Positions 49,465 through 57,262 of a stretch of 64,000 bases of DNA are shown here, in pieces. Positions within the stretch are counted from its first letter, which is position 1, and the number at the start of each line of letters is the position of its first letter. Under the pieces are notes generated by a model. The model had not been told where the DNA came from, did not search any database, and saw only the letters and a list, made by a program, of their open reading frames with translations. This DNA comes from Candidatus Zhuqueibacterota bacterium (lineage in GTDB: Bacteria; Zhuqueibacterota; Zhuqueibacteria; Residuimicrobiales; Krinioviventaceae). The position numbers were made by a program, and so were the translations under genes. Location: contig JAFGKD010000098.1 in NCBI GenBank assembly GCA_016928775.1, forward strand, positions 1 to 64,000, written 5' to 3'.

Positions 49465-51813
49465 TTATTCTATGCCGATCTGCTTCAGGATCGCACTGAA
49501 TCGCGCATCCGAGCGCACGGGTTCAAATCGTGGATCAATGTTCAGGTGGCCGGCAAGCCAGCCATCCCTGCATTCAACAGCGTTTTCCAGTTTTTCAAAG
49601 GCTAAATCGTGCTGGCCAAGTCCGGTGTGGATAACAGCCAAATCATAATATGAGACATATTGCTGTTTTTTGAGATCCAATAGCTCAGTTAATATCTTTT
49701 CCGCTTCCTGTCGTTTTCCGGACACCGCATAAGCATGGGCAAGCGCTGCCCGGGGCGTTACGACAAGAGAGCCTTCTGGACAAAGGTCTATGGCTTTTTT
49801 AATCTCTTCTATAGCTCTTTCATACATTTTTTCTTCCAGAAATGTTTGTCCCAAAGTTTGGTGGACAGAGTAACCGGTTGGATCAATCTGGATGGCCTTT
49901 TGCAGTTTTTCAATCGCCCGATCATAGCGACCAGCCGTGTATAAAAGCCAGCCATATTGGCCATAATGACCAGTGGGATTTAGCTCTATACATCGTTCCA
50001 TTTCCCGAAACGCTTCATCAAAACGTCGAAATCGCGCAGCTAACATCCACGCGGAATTAAAATAATTCCAGGAATCATTGGGATAAAGCTCCTTTCTCCG
50101 GTAATGGAATTTTGCTGCACCTTCCCAATCCCAATCATAAACCATTTTGATATATCCCATCACACCGTGGGCTTCATAAAGCAATGAATCTATTTCCAGC
50201 GCTTTATATGCCAGCTGCTTTGCCTTTTCTGCGGCTTCATGGGGCGGCATGAGATTCCAGTTTGCCATGTATATGTATGAATTTGCCAGGCTTGCATAAG
50301 CGTAAGCGTAATTGGGATCCTTTTCAAATGCTGCTTGCATATACTCGATGGCCTTTGCATAAGCTTCCGAGGTCCTGCGACGAAAAAATTCTTGCGCCAT
50401 GCGTAAAAGTTCATATGCCTCGGGATTCACCGGTCGCATGTTTTCAAGATTAGTCCTTACCAAGGGATTGAGCTCAACCTGGATTTCTTTGGCAATAGCG
50501 CGGGTAATCTCACCTTGCAGGATGTAAATGTCGCTAACTTTTCGGTTATAGCTATTAGCCCACACATGTCGGTCATCTTTGGCGTCAATTAACTTTACTG
50601 TGACGCGTAACCGATTTTCGAGATAATTCACTGAGCCTTCAATAATTGCTTTTACGTTTAACTCGTCCGCGATTTCCGGAACCGGTTTGGGATTATCCTT
50701 GTACGCCATAACTGACGTCCGGGAAATCACCCTCAACGCCTTTATCTTTGCCAGGTTTTTGATGAGGCCTTCGGTCATTTCATCGGCATAATAACTTTTT
50801 TCAAGATCATCCGATATATAGTCGAGGGGTAACACCGCTATTGAATCTATGGTTACATTTTTAAGCGGCAGGATTTGAAATATAGCAAGCGTTAGTACAA
50901 CAATGGTTGTAAAAGCAAAGGCATAAACAACATATTTTGTTGAAATTTTTCGCCTTTTTTTTCCAGCAATTAAACGCGATGTGGCGGGATGTTGAGAAAT
51001 ATTTTGTTGACATAAGAGCAAATCTTTTAGCATGTCATTCATTGATGCATAGCGATCAGACTGTTCTTTGCTCATGGCTTTTGTTATAATTTGTGCCAGA
51101 GGCTTTGGGACATCAGGGCGCAGTCTAAGCAGTGACGATGGCGCCTCATGTACAATCGAGTACAATATCACGGGATCATTCTCACCTCTAAAAGGCATCT
51201 CGCCCGTGAGCATGTGATAAAGCACCACCCCCAGCGCCCATATATCGGCTTGTCCGTTGACCTCTTTTCCCAGCGCTTGTTCCGGTGACATATAAGCGGC
51301 CGTGCCTTTTGTGGTGTTGGTTTTTGTCAATCCTTGTTGATTTATCAATTTGGACAAACCAAAATCGATAATTTTCACCGTGCCATCTTTTTGAACGATA
51401 ATATTTCCGGGCTTGATATCGCGATGGATGATACCTTTTTCATGCGCTTTGGCCAATCCGCGTGCAATTTGAATCGAGATGTTTAAAGCATCGGCAACAG
51501 AGAGCGGCCCGTCCGCTATTTTATCCTTTAGGGTCTCTCCTGCATAATAAGCCATGCAGATGAAAATCCGGCTGTCGGCCGTTTCGTCTATTTCATAGAT
51601 GGTCGAGATATTTTGATGATCAAGCTGCGAGGCGGTTTGAGCTTCATGAAAAAAGCGCTGATTTGCTTCCTCATCCTGGGTGAGTTCGCTCGGCAGGAAT
51701 TTCAAAGCAACAGGGCGAAAGAGTCGCGTGTCCTGCGCTTTGTAGACGATGCCCATACCGCCGCGGCCAAGCTCCTCGATTATTTGGTAATGTGAAATTA
51801 TCTGCCCGATCAC
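49465..51813 (-). CDS. Membrane Ser/Thr protein kinase with TolB-like and TPR extracytoplasmic part
   Basis: This 782-residue protein starts at GTG 51813 with AGGAAA upstream. The Hanks-type kinase domain is at about 8-265, with G-loop ELGRGGMGIVYKA, Lys in VALKFLP, catalytic loop IIHRDIKPGNIIV and DFGLSKL. One membrane helix (VVYAFAFTTIVVLTLAIF, near 295) follows. Next comes a domain opening SIAVLPLDYISDD that resembles the CadC/TolB-like module of bacterial adenylate cyclases and kinases (to about 450), and then at least six TPRs. Signal input is probably periplasmic via the TPRs. Position suggests it works with the sigma-54 activator downstream. Confidence 0.92.
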   Translation of the reverse strand: MIGQIISHYQIIEELGRGGMGIVYKAQDTRLFRPVALKFLPSELTQDEEANQRFFHEAQTASQLDHQNISTIYEIDETADSRIFICMAYYAGETLKDKIADGPLSVADALNISIQIARGLAKAHEKGIIHRDIKPGNIIVQKDGTVKIIDFGLSKLINQQGLTKTNTTKGTAAYMSPEQALGKEVNGQADIWALGVVLYHMLTGEMPFRGENDPVILYSIVHEAPSSLLRLRPDVPKPLAQIITKAMSKEQSDRYASMNDMLKDLLLCQQNISQHPATSRLIAGKKRRKISTKYVVYAFAFTTIVVLTLAIFQILPLKNVTIDSIAVLPLDYISDDLEKSYYADEMTEGLIKNLAKIKALRVISRTSVMAYKDNPKPVPEIADELNVKAIIEGSVNYLENRLRVTVKLIDAKDDRHVWANSYNRKVSDIYILQGEITRAIAKEIQVELNPLVRTNLENMRPVNPEAYELLRMAQEFFRRRTSEAYAKAIEYMQAAFEKDPNYAYAYASLANSYIYMANWNLMPPHEAAEKAKQLAYKALEIDSLLYEAHGVMGYIKMVYDWDWEGAAKFHYRRKELYPNDSWNYFNSAWMLAARFRRFDEAFREMERCIELNPTGHYGQYGWLLYTAGRYDRAIEKLQKAIQIDPTGYSVHQTLGQTFLEEKMYERAIEEIKKAIDLCPEGSLVVTPRAALAHAYAVSGKRQEAEKILTELLDLKKQQYVSYYDLAVIHTGLGQHDLAFEKLENAVECRDGWLAGHLNIDPRFEPVRSDARFSAILKQIGIE

Positions 51814-51911
51814 GATGATTTCCTAAAATAGTCAAATGAAAAATTTCCGTTAGCAACAGGTATCATCCATCAAAGCGTCCCCAGTCACTGAATCGAATTC
51901 GATACTATTAA

Positions 51912-51940
51912 ATAATATTGAAAATAGTACAAGATGTCAA
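51912..51940 (-). promoter_or_regulatory. Consensus-like sigma-70 promoter for the Ser/Thr kinase gene
   Basis: On the minus strand TTGACA (51940-51935), exactly 17 bases, then TATTAT (51917-51912), about 100 bp before the kinase start. It is the best promoter match in the window. Confidence 0.65.
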
Positions 51941-52309
51941 GAGATATGAATGATCAAAATATGATCTGATCTATTCCAATCGCACCAATCACACATCCTG
52001 GGCGAGAATAATTCCGGGATCTGATGAAAATTTTTGTGAGATAATCTACAAATATGTCACAATTTTGTCATGATATATTCGACATTTTTGGCAAATCGAG
52101 ACTGTCCAACAATTAACTTTATATTGAAGTTGAGGTTCCGAAATTTCGATTATTGAACGAGCCCAAATTCCCACAAATGACGTTCGAACAAAACGAATGA
52201 GCAGACTTTTACAATCCATGAAATTCTTGTTTGTCCGGATTTGAAAACATTTCCATAAAACCATGGTGTTGCAGCTGTGTGGCATAGAGCAAAAACAAGA
52301 GTCCTTTCG
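51941..52309. other. A/T-rich intergenic DNA, no gene seen
   Basis: Between the kinase promoter and the repeat array near 52310 I find no ORF with a plausible start and no RNA family I recognise. Confidence 0.4.
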
Positions 52310-52378
52310 TTTCAGGTTTGACGTTTGACGTTTCACGTTTCACGTTTCACGTTTCACTCTTTACACTTTAAACTTTAG
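52310..52378. repeat. Tandem GTTTCAC/GTTTGAC degenerate array at the 3' end of the NapH-like gene
   Basis: TTTGACGTTTGACGTTTCAC and further TTTCACG words, then ACTTTAAACTTTAGCG, repeat about every 7 to 10 bases. The array overlaps the last codons of the NapH-like gene, whose C-terminus (LKFKV, then stop) is written in repeat sequence, as in the coiled-coil paralogue ending at 1757. Confidence 0.65.
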
Positions 52379-53260
52379 CGCATCCTCCGGACACACCTCG
52401 ATACACACCCCGCAGGCGTGGCAATCGGGACGCGATTTTTTCATCGCCAAAATCGACGGTACGGCCGGGCAGGGACTCTTTTTGACGCACAATTTGCAAT
52501 CCGTGCACGCTTCCTTGTTCAATTTTACTTTCAGGATAGACACATGCTCGAGCACCCAGGTGACCAGACCCAGCGGGCAAATGAGATAGCAAAATGGCCG
52601 GTATATAAAGAGCCCGCCGACAAAAGCGATAGCAATCGGGATAATCAATTCCCAACTCCACGTCCAATGCAGCACATGAAAGGCATTGACATACTGATAA
52701 AGGGAAAAACTGATCGTAAAAACGAGAACAATAAAAATCACAAAAATAATAAAGCGAATCGAGTTCGAGATTTTAAAGGGGATTTTCGTTTTGAGCTTTT
52801 TCGGCAACGGGATTTTATAGAATAATTCCTGCAGTGCGCCAATGGGACAGGTCCAGCCACAAAAGCTTTTGTTGCTGATGATCGTCAAAATTCCGACAAA
52901 AGCAAAAATGGAGAAAAAAATGATCGGAACAGAGCGCCCGGCATTGATAAACAGGAACGGCTTTTCAATCACACACAGGGGACTCGGATGCAAGCCCATA
53001 CCGCGGGCGAAATCACCCAGGGGCAAGAGACTGACAAGACCGAAAGCAAAAAATGCAGCACCCATCAACAAAACGCGCAGCAAGGGATTTAATTTTCGTG
53101 TCATCAGAAGCCCTGTGCCAAAAAGCGCCAGGCCGGCTGCCAGCCAAATTTTGGGGAGGTGCCAGGCAGCAAAAAAAGTATTGCCGGCATTTCCGCTACC
53201 CGCTGCCCATACAGTGGTCAAAAGAATCAAGCCAAACACAAGTACCCAGTATCTTCTCAT
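52361..53260 (-). CDS. NapH/NosR-like membrane 4Fe-4S protein
   Basis: This is a 299-residue protein when started at ATG 53260 (MRRYWVLVFGLILL), with AGGTG upstream. It has five or more membrane helices. A conserved CGWTCPIGALQELFYKIPLP motif near 132 and CPLGLVTW near 230 mark the NapH/4Fe4S_12 family. Two ferredoxin-type clusters close the protein (CTDCKLCVKKSPCP and CHACGVCIEVCPEDAL). Such proteins pass electrons from the quinone pool to periplasmic redox partners. The pentaheme cytochrome gene lies immediately upstream. Confidence 0.88.
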   Translation of the reverse strand: MRRYWVLVFGLILLTTVWAAGSGNAGNTFFAAWHLPKIWLAAGLALFGTGLLMTRKLNPLLRVLLMGAAFFAFGLVSLLPLGDFARGMGLHPSPLCVIEKPFLFINAGRSVPIIFFSIFAFVGILTIISNKSFCGWTCPIGALQELFYKIPLPKKLKTKIPFKISNSIRFIIFVIFIVLVFTISFSLYQYVNAFHVLHWTWSWELIIPIAIAFVGGLFIYRPFCYLICPLGLVTWVLEHVSILKVKLNKEACTDCKLCVKKSPCPAVPSILAMKKSRPDCHACGVCIEVCPEDALKFKV

Positions 53261-53434
53261 TTTCGTTTCACCTGTCATCCATTAAAATTATTTTTAATTC
53301 ATTCAAATGCACTGCGTCAGCCCTCATCGGTTCTGCGCACGCGGTTAAAATTGAAAAACATATTTTAGCGATGCGCCCTGTGGCATCGAACGCCATGGCA
53401 AAATTTGTTTGTCGTAAAAGTGAGAAAAGACCTG

Positions 53435-54565
53435 CTATTTTAGATTAGATTGTGCCGTAGCAATTGTCACGACATCCGAGTACGGCTCAAAATCAAGATG
53501 TAATTTTTTCAATAAATCCGGCGGCGCCAGGCGGTAGTTTAACGTTGCGAACACGGAGACAACTCCCGGACCCGGGATTTTGTATAAGAGCTCGCGGGTT
53601 TCGTCCGGTTTGAGGCGCTGGTCGAATTTTATTTTTGTCGCCAACCAGGGCGGCACCGGGGCTTGACCTTTTTCATCCTGGAGCACACGCATAAAAACAG
53701 CAGTCGAATCCTCAAGCAGCGGATTGACTTTGTAATTCTGCCACACGACATTGCCATCTACATCAAGCGCCGAGAGTGACAGGAACACAGAACGCAGCGG
53801 CGATCCGGTTGGCAACGCATGTCCGACCGTACGATTGGTCAATGTCACATTGACCGTCCATTGCGTCGTATCCCCTGACACCTCCAGTTCGAGTGACGCG
53901 CAGTTTCGCAAAATCTCGGGATTGTAGCCGCCATAAAACTTGTGCGAGTAAACCTGGCGAATCTTGCCCAACTCGGCGGTTTTACCCTCAATTGATGGCA
54001 TGTGGCAGTCCTGGCAGGTGACGCCTTTTTTGCTATACGAACTGGCCAAATACTCTTTTTGCGTCGAGCAAAATGCAAAGCCGTGCGCGCTCTCAAGATT
54101 CGCATGGCAGGTGAGACATTGTCGCGAGGAAACCAAAAATTCCGAATATTCGCTCTCATGAACGACTGAAATGGCGTCATTATAGGGGCCATATTTGACG
54201 CCGGATGGATTGACTATGAGCCAATTTCGATCCGATTGGGTGGCATGACATACATCGCAGGTCACACCTTCATGTGCGAGACGCTCCGCGACCTCGGTTG
54301 TTGTCGCCAATGAAGGAACGGGGACATGACACCGATCACATTGTGCCGATGCCACACCGTCGGTGGACTGGTCTGCCCAGGTGCGCATCGCGGCATAAAA
54401 CGGATTTGTGGCGGGCGTTGATTGCGCATGCCGCGATGTTTTCCAATCCGCGACATTTTGCACATGGCATTCCGCGCAGTTTTTATAGGATTCGAGTTCC
54501 TGAGCAAAAGAAGAATAAAAACAGACAAAAAATATCAGCCAGAAAATCGATATCCAGATGCGCAT
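53435..54565 (-). CDS. Pentaheme c-type cytochrome
   Basis: This 376-residue periplasmic cytochrome has a signal peptide (1-22, ending FAQ). Five CxxCH heme sites are visible: CAECH at 30-34, then CDRCH, CDVCH, CLTCH and CQDCH, all in the first 200 residues. The C-terminal 170 residues form a beta-rich domain with GHALPTGSPLRSVFLSLSAL, a motif common to multiheme cytochromes related to c554-type proteins. The electron donor is probably the NapH-like protein. The acceptor is unknown. CGAGGA precedes the ATG inside the 3' end of the DUF6132 gene region, consistent with co-transcription. Confidence 0.88.
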   Translation of the reverse strand: MRIWISIFWLIFFVCFYSSFAQELESYKNCAECHVQNVADWKTSRHAQSTPATNPFYAAMRTWADQSTDGVASAQCDRCHVPVPSLATTTEVAERLAHEGVTCDVCHATQSDRNWLIVNPSGVKYGPYNDAISVVHESEYSEFLVSSRQCLTCHANLESAHGFAFCSTQKEYLASSYSKKGVTCQDCHMPSIEGKTAELGKIRQVYSHKFYGGYNPEILRNCASLELEVSGDTTQWTVNVTLTNRTVGHALPTGSPLRSVFLSLSALDVDGNVVWQNYKVNPLLEDSTAVFMRVLQDEKGQAPVPPWLATKIKFDQRLKPDETRELLYKIPGPGVVSVFATLNYRLAPPDLLKKLHLDFEPYSDVVTIATAQSNLK

Positions 54566-54577
54566 AGTATCCTCGTC

Positions 54578-54775
54578 TTAGGTTGTTTTTTTCTTTCTGA
54601 ACAATTCAGCAATGGTGTCGGTGAGCAGTGCGCCAATCACACCGCCCCACAGGCTACTCATAAACGGATTGCTGGTCAGCGGGCAAGCACCCGTTCGACA
54701 ACCCACAAAATAGTAATAAGCAAATCCACCTGCGGCACCAAAAACAAAGCCGATTATATATTTTACAAATTTCAT
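54578..54775 (-). CDS. DUF6132 small membrane protein
   Basis: This 65-residue protein has one or two membrane helices. The glycine-rich helix VKYIIGFVFGAAGGFAYYYF leads into VGCRTGACPLTSNPF, then SLWGGVIGALLTDTIAEL. The G-C-x3-G-x-C-P-(I/L)-T-S-N-P motif is the DUF6132 hallmark and its Cys pair could be redox-active or bind metal. Function unknown. It lies 12 bp before the pentaheme cytochrome and downstream of the candidate selenoprotein and FmdB genes. Confidence 0.85.
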   Translation of the reverse strand: MKFVKYIIGFVFGAAGGFAYYYFVGCRTGACPLTSNPFMSSLWGGVIGALLTDTIAELFRKKKTT

Positions 54776-54805
54776 GTGAACAGTCCTTCCTGCGTTAAAA
54801 CAGGA

Positions 54806-54834
54806 AAGGCAAGTCGCTGTTAAAGGCTTGCCTC
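54806..54834 (-). terminator. Possible intrinsic terminator after the fmdB-like gene
   Basis: On the minus strand GGCAAG (54832-54827), a 13-base loop and CTTGCC (54813-54808) form a stem, followed by TTTCCTGTTTT. The loop is long and the T-run broken, so it may only attenuate. Confidence 0.45.
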
Positions 54835-54906
54835 TCCAAAATAATCATCTTGTTTTACAAAATCAAGATTAAAGGGTACGAACGCACGGCTCGTTGTTTA
54901 AATGCC

Positions 54907-55110
54907 TCAGCCAAAGCCGGTGTTACAGCTCCGGCCGGAGGAGGCGTACGAATCCAGACCACCGCCGCTGGAAGAAAAAGCCGAGAGCATTTTTTCCGGC
55001 CTGGGTGCACCACAATTGGGACATGTCAGATCGGAACCATCAGCGCCCATGCGCTGCAGCTTGTCAAAGCGATGTCCACATTGCGTGCATTTGTACTCGT
55101 AAATCGGCAT
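54907..55110 (-). CDS. FmdB-family zinc-ribbon protein
   Basis: This 67-residue protein begins MPIYEYKCTQCGHRFDKLQR with a second Cys pair in TCPNCGAPRPEKMLSAFSSS. This four-Cys zinc ribbon with a Gly/Ser-rich tail is the FmdB regulatory-protein family, of unsettled function. ATG 55110 has CAGGAG five bases upstream. The A of this ATG is the last base of the preceding ORF's TGA stop (TGATG), showing translational coupling to the small ORF at 55110-55283. A GTG one codon earlier is a possible alternative start. Confidence 0.88.
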   Translation of the reverse strand: MPIYEYKCTQCGHRFDKLQRMGADGSDLTCPNCGAPRPEKMLSAFSSSGGGLDSYASSGRSCNTGFG

Positions 55111-55283
55111 CACGTCTCCTGTGTTTCGTCTGTATTTTTATACTCTTTATTCTTTTTGGATTTATCTCCACCCGGGAGATCGCAGGCGCCCGACATTCAG
55201 GTGGGGACGCCCAATTTGGGAAGAACAAATCGGGCTAAAATGAACCAGGCCGCCAGCACGAGCAAAAACTCATAATTTTCCAT
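55110..55283 (-). CDS. Candidate selenoprotein: 57-residue membrane-anchored protein with in-frame TGA
   Basis: Read from ATG 55283, 28 codons encode a single membrane helix (LLVLAAWFILARFVLP) followed by KLGVPT. Then comes TGA (55199-55197), and the same frame continues 28 codons (MSGACDLPGGDKSKKNKEYK and onward) to a TGA that overlaps the fmdB ATG. Read through, the motif is GVPT-U-MSGAC, a U-x4-C pair beside the membrane. From base 17 after the TGA, AUCUCC pairs with GGAGAU around the 5-base loop CGGGU. Stem length, loop size, G in the first two loop bases and 22-base spacing all fit known bacterial SECIS rules. The second half alone has no ribosome site. Alternatives are two coupled mini-ORFs or a nonsense mutation. 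Confidence 0.6.
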
Positions 55284-55396
55284 TTATTCAGCTTTCATTT
55301 ATTTGCTCTAATATGATGAAGTAACAGACAAAAAGATTCAAAATTACCTTCCGAATTGTACCTCTCAAAGATACTGTTATTGCGTATCAAAAGCAA

Positions 55397-57262
55397 TCAA
55401 GGAAATTTTTCAGCGGCGCTCTTCAACGCCGCTTTGGCGTACAATCGCACTTCCCAATCCTCATCGTCGAGAGCTTGTCGCAAAGTAGACTCGGCTTGTT
55501 CCGCGGGATACTTTGAAAGTGCTAACACCACCGCGCGTCTGAGTTTCGCCTCGCCGTGGTGCAGTGCATTGATCAGGGGTGCAAACCCTTTCTCCGAGTT
55601 TGATTCGCCCAAAGCGGTTGCACAAGCGCATTGCACCCACCAGGTGTCGCTCTGTAGTCCGGCGATATAGACATCCGCCGCACACTCCGAACCAAGTTTC
55701 TGCAGCGCCTCGCCGACCAGATGATAGTCGCAGTCTTTGTCCTGTTCAAAATAGTCGATGAGCGGTTGAACAGCATCTTTTGAACCGATCTCGCCCAGGG
55801 CCCAAATGCATCCGTTTGTTGTCGCCTTTTCCTCACTTTTTAATCCTTTGATAAGAAGGGGCACCGCCTCGGACGCACCCAGTTTGCCCAACGATCGTGC
55901 CGCATAACTTTCATGGCCTATTTCCGGATCTAAAAAAGCATCAATGAGTATTGGAATCGCTTGTGCTGAACCTGTATTGCCAAGCGCGCCGGTGGCAGCT
56001 CGGCGTACATGAGGTTCTTGATCGCGCAGCACATCAGCAAGCGGTTGAACAACCTTGTCGGATTGAACGGCGCCAAGGGCATCAGCACAATACCAGCGTA
56101 CGATGTGATTGGGGTGGTCCAGGCAAGTGATGAGAGAATCCACGGCTGCATCACTCCCTTTCGCGAGGGCAGCAGCGGCCTGTCGTATTTCCCCGCGGTG
56201 CTGGGATGTCTTGATCGTGTGCACCCATCGGTCAATCCGAGCTTGTGATGCGGTCTCTGAACCGGAAAATTTTAGCATGCCACTATAAAAAGCGGATGCT
56301 AAAATGAGCGCAGCGGTGTAAAAGGTGATGACCGTGGCGATCTCTCGCTTTTTCTCCGGATAGGCTTTTTTGAATAACAGCTGAAAAGGCAGGATAAAAA
56401 TTTTGCGCAGGAATCGTGGCAAGGGAAACAAAAAGGGCGTGCGAGCACGGTATAACGCATAGGCATCACCAAACTTGCGCTTCATTGCTCGTTCTTCCAG
56501 GAGAGCGATGCCGAAAATGATCATGGCGGCCAACAGCCATGGCAACGTGTTGGCCACATCAACATAGCGCCGCATATTTGAGCCGGGTAGAAAAAGTACG
56601 CCATAGCTCCACACAATCCAGCCGAGATATTGCGGATGACGCGAAATGCGATAGATCCAAAAGTCAGTTACATTTTGTTGGCGAATTTTTCCATAGATCC
56701 AGGCGAACACACCCATCAAAAAAATAAAGATGCCGAGTCCGGTGATGACAAAAGGCAGCTCTTTAGACAAATTTATGCCGACCAGTGAGGCGACCTGCAA
56801 AATCCATTTATATGGAAGCACGATGATATCCCCCAGGCGCATGATATCAAATGAAACATCCAGAAATGGTAACCACAGAAAGCGCAGAAAAGCGAGTCCC
56901 CCCAAAAAAAACATGGTGGCAGCAAAATGGCCAAATACCGGCAGAAAGAGCAGAATAGCCCCGGTTGAGACCAATCCACGTTTTTCAAGAACAAATCCCA
57001 ATATAATCAAAAGTATTACAATCCCGAGACAAATATAGCCGATCAGGCGAATATGATACTGTGACAGGAAAAGCTCGGTCTTGAAATCTGACAGTTCATT
57101 TTGCCCGGTGGCCACATCCAGGAAACTGATCTTTTCGCCGAGCATTTGATCGACAGCTTTTGGAAGCTCCGCCGACGCGAACATCAGACCAATAGTGAAC
57201 ACCAGGGCCAGCAGAAAAAAAAACAAAGGTTCAAGTCGTTTCATAATTAATTTTTTATTCAT
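55397..57262 (-). CDS. Isoprenylcysteine/phospholipid methyltransferase-like membrane protein fused to HEAT repeats
   Basis: This is a 621-residue protein. ATG 57262, with AAAAGGGGA upstream, overlaps the end of the sensor kinase gene by 8 bases. Residues 1-300 form about seven membrane helices with an ICMT/PEMT-like C-terminal signature: RISRHPQYLGWIVWSYGVLF near 205 and ALLEERAMKRKFGDAYALYR near 255. After another helix, residues of about 340-621 are eight PBS-lyase/HEAT repeats (HIVRWYCADALGAVQSDKVV, PHVRRAATGALGNTGSAQAI and others). HEAT repeats would form a docking platform. The methyl acceptor is unknown. Confidence 0.83.
   Translation of the reverse strand: MNKKLIMKRLEPLFFFLLALVFTIGLMFASAELPKAVDQMLGEKISFLDVATGQNELSDFKTELFLSQYHIRLIGYICLGIVILLIILGFVLEKRGLVSTGAILLFLPVFGHFAATMFFLGGLAFLRFLWLPFLDVSFDIMRLGDIIVLPYKWILQVASLVGINLSKELPFVITGLGIFIFLMGVFAWIYGKIRQQNVTDFWIYRISRHPQYLGWIVWSYGVLFLPGSNMRRYVDVANTLPWLLAAMIIFGIALLEERAMKRKFGDAYALYRARTPFLFPLPRFLRKIFILPFQLLFKKAYPEKKREIATVITFYTAALILASAFYSGMLKFSGSETASQARIDRWVHTIKTSQHRGEIRQAAAALAKGSDAAVDSLITCLDHPNHIVRWYCADALGAVQSDKVVQPLADVLRDQEPHVRRAATGALGNTGSAQAIPILIDAFLDPEIGHESYAARSLGKLGASEAVPLLIKGLKSEEKATTNGCIWALGEIGSKDAVQPLIDYFEQDKDCDYHLVGEALQKLGSECAADVYIAGLQSDTWWVQCACATALGESNSEKGFAPLINALHHGEAKLRRAVVLALSKYPAEQAESTLRQALDDEDWEVRLYAKAALKSAAEKFP

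Noticed and set aside
55110..55196. Separate 28-residue gene starting at the ATG right after the TGA
   Set aside because: No ribosome binding site precedes it and it has no independent features. It is more economically explained as the second half of a read-through ORF, though termination-reinitiation is not excluded.
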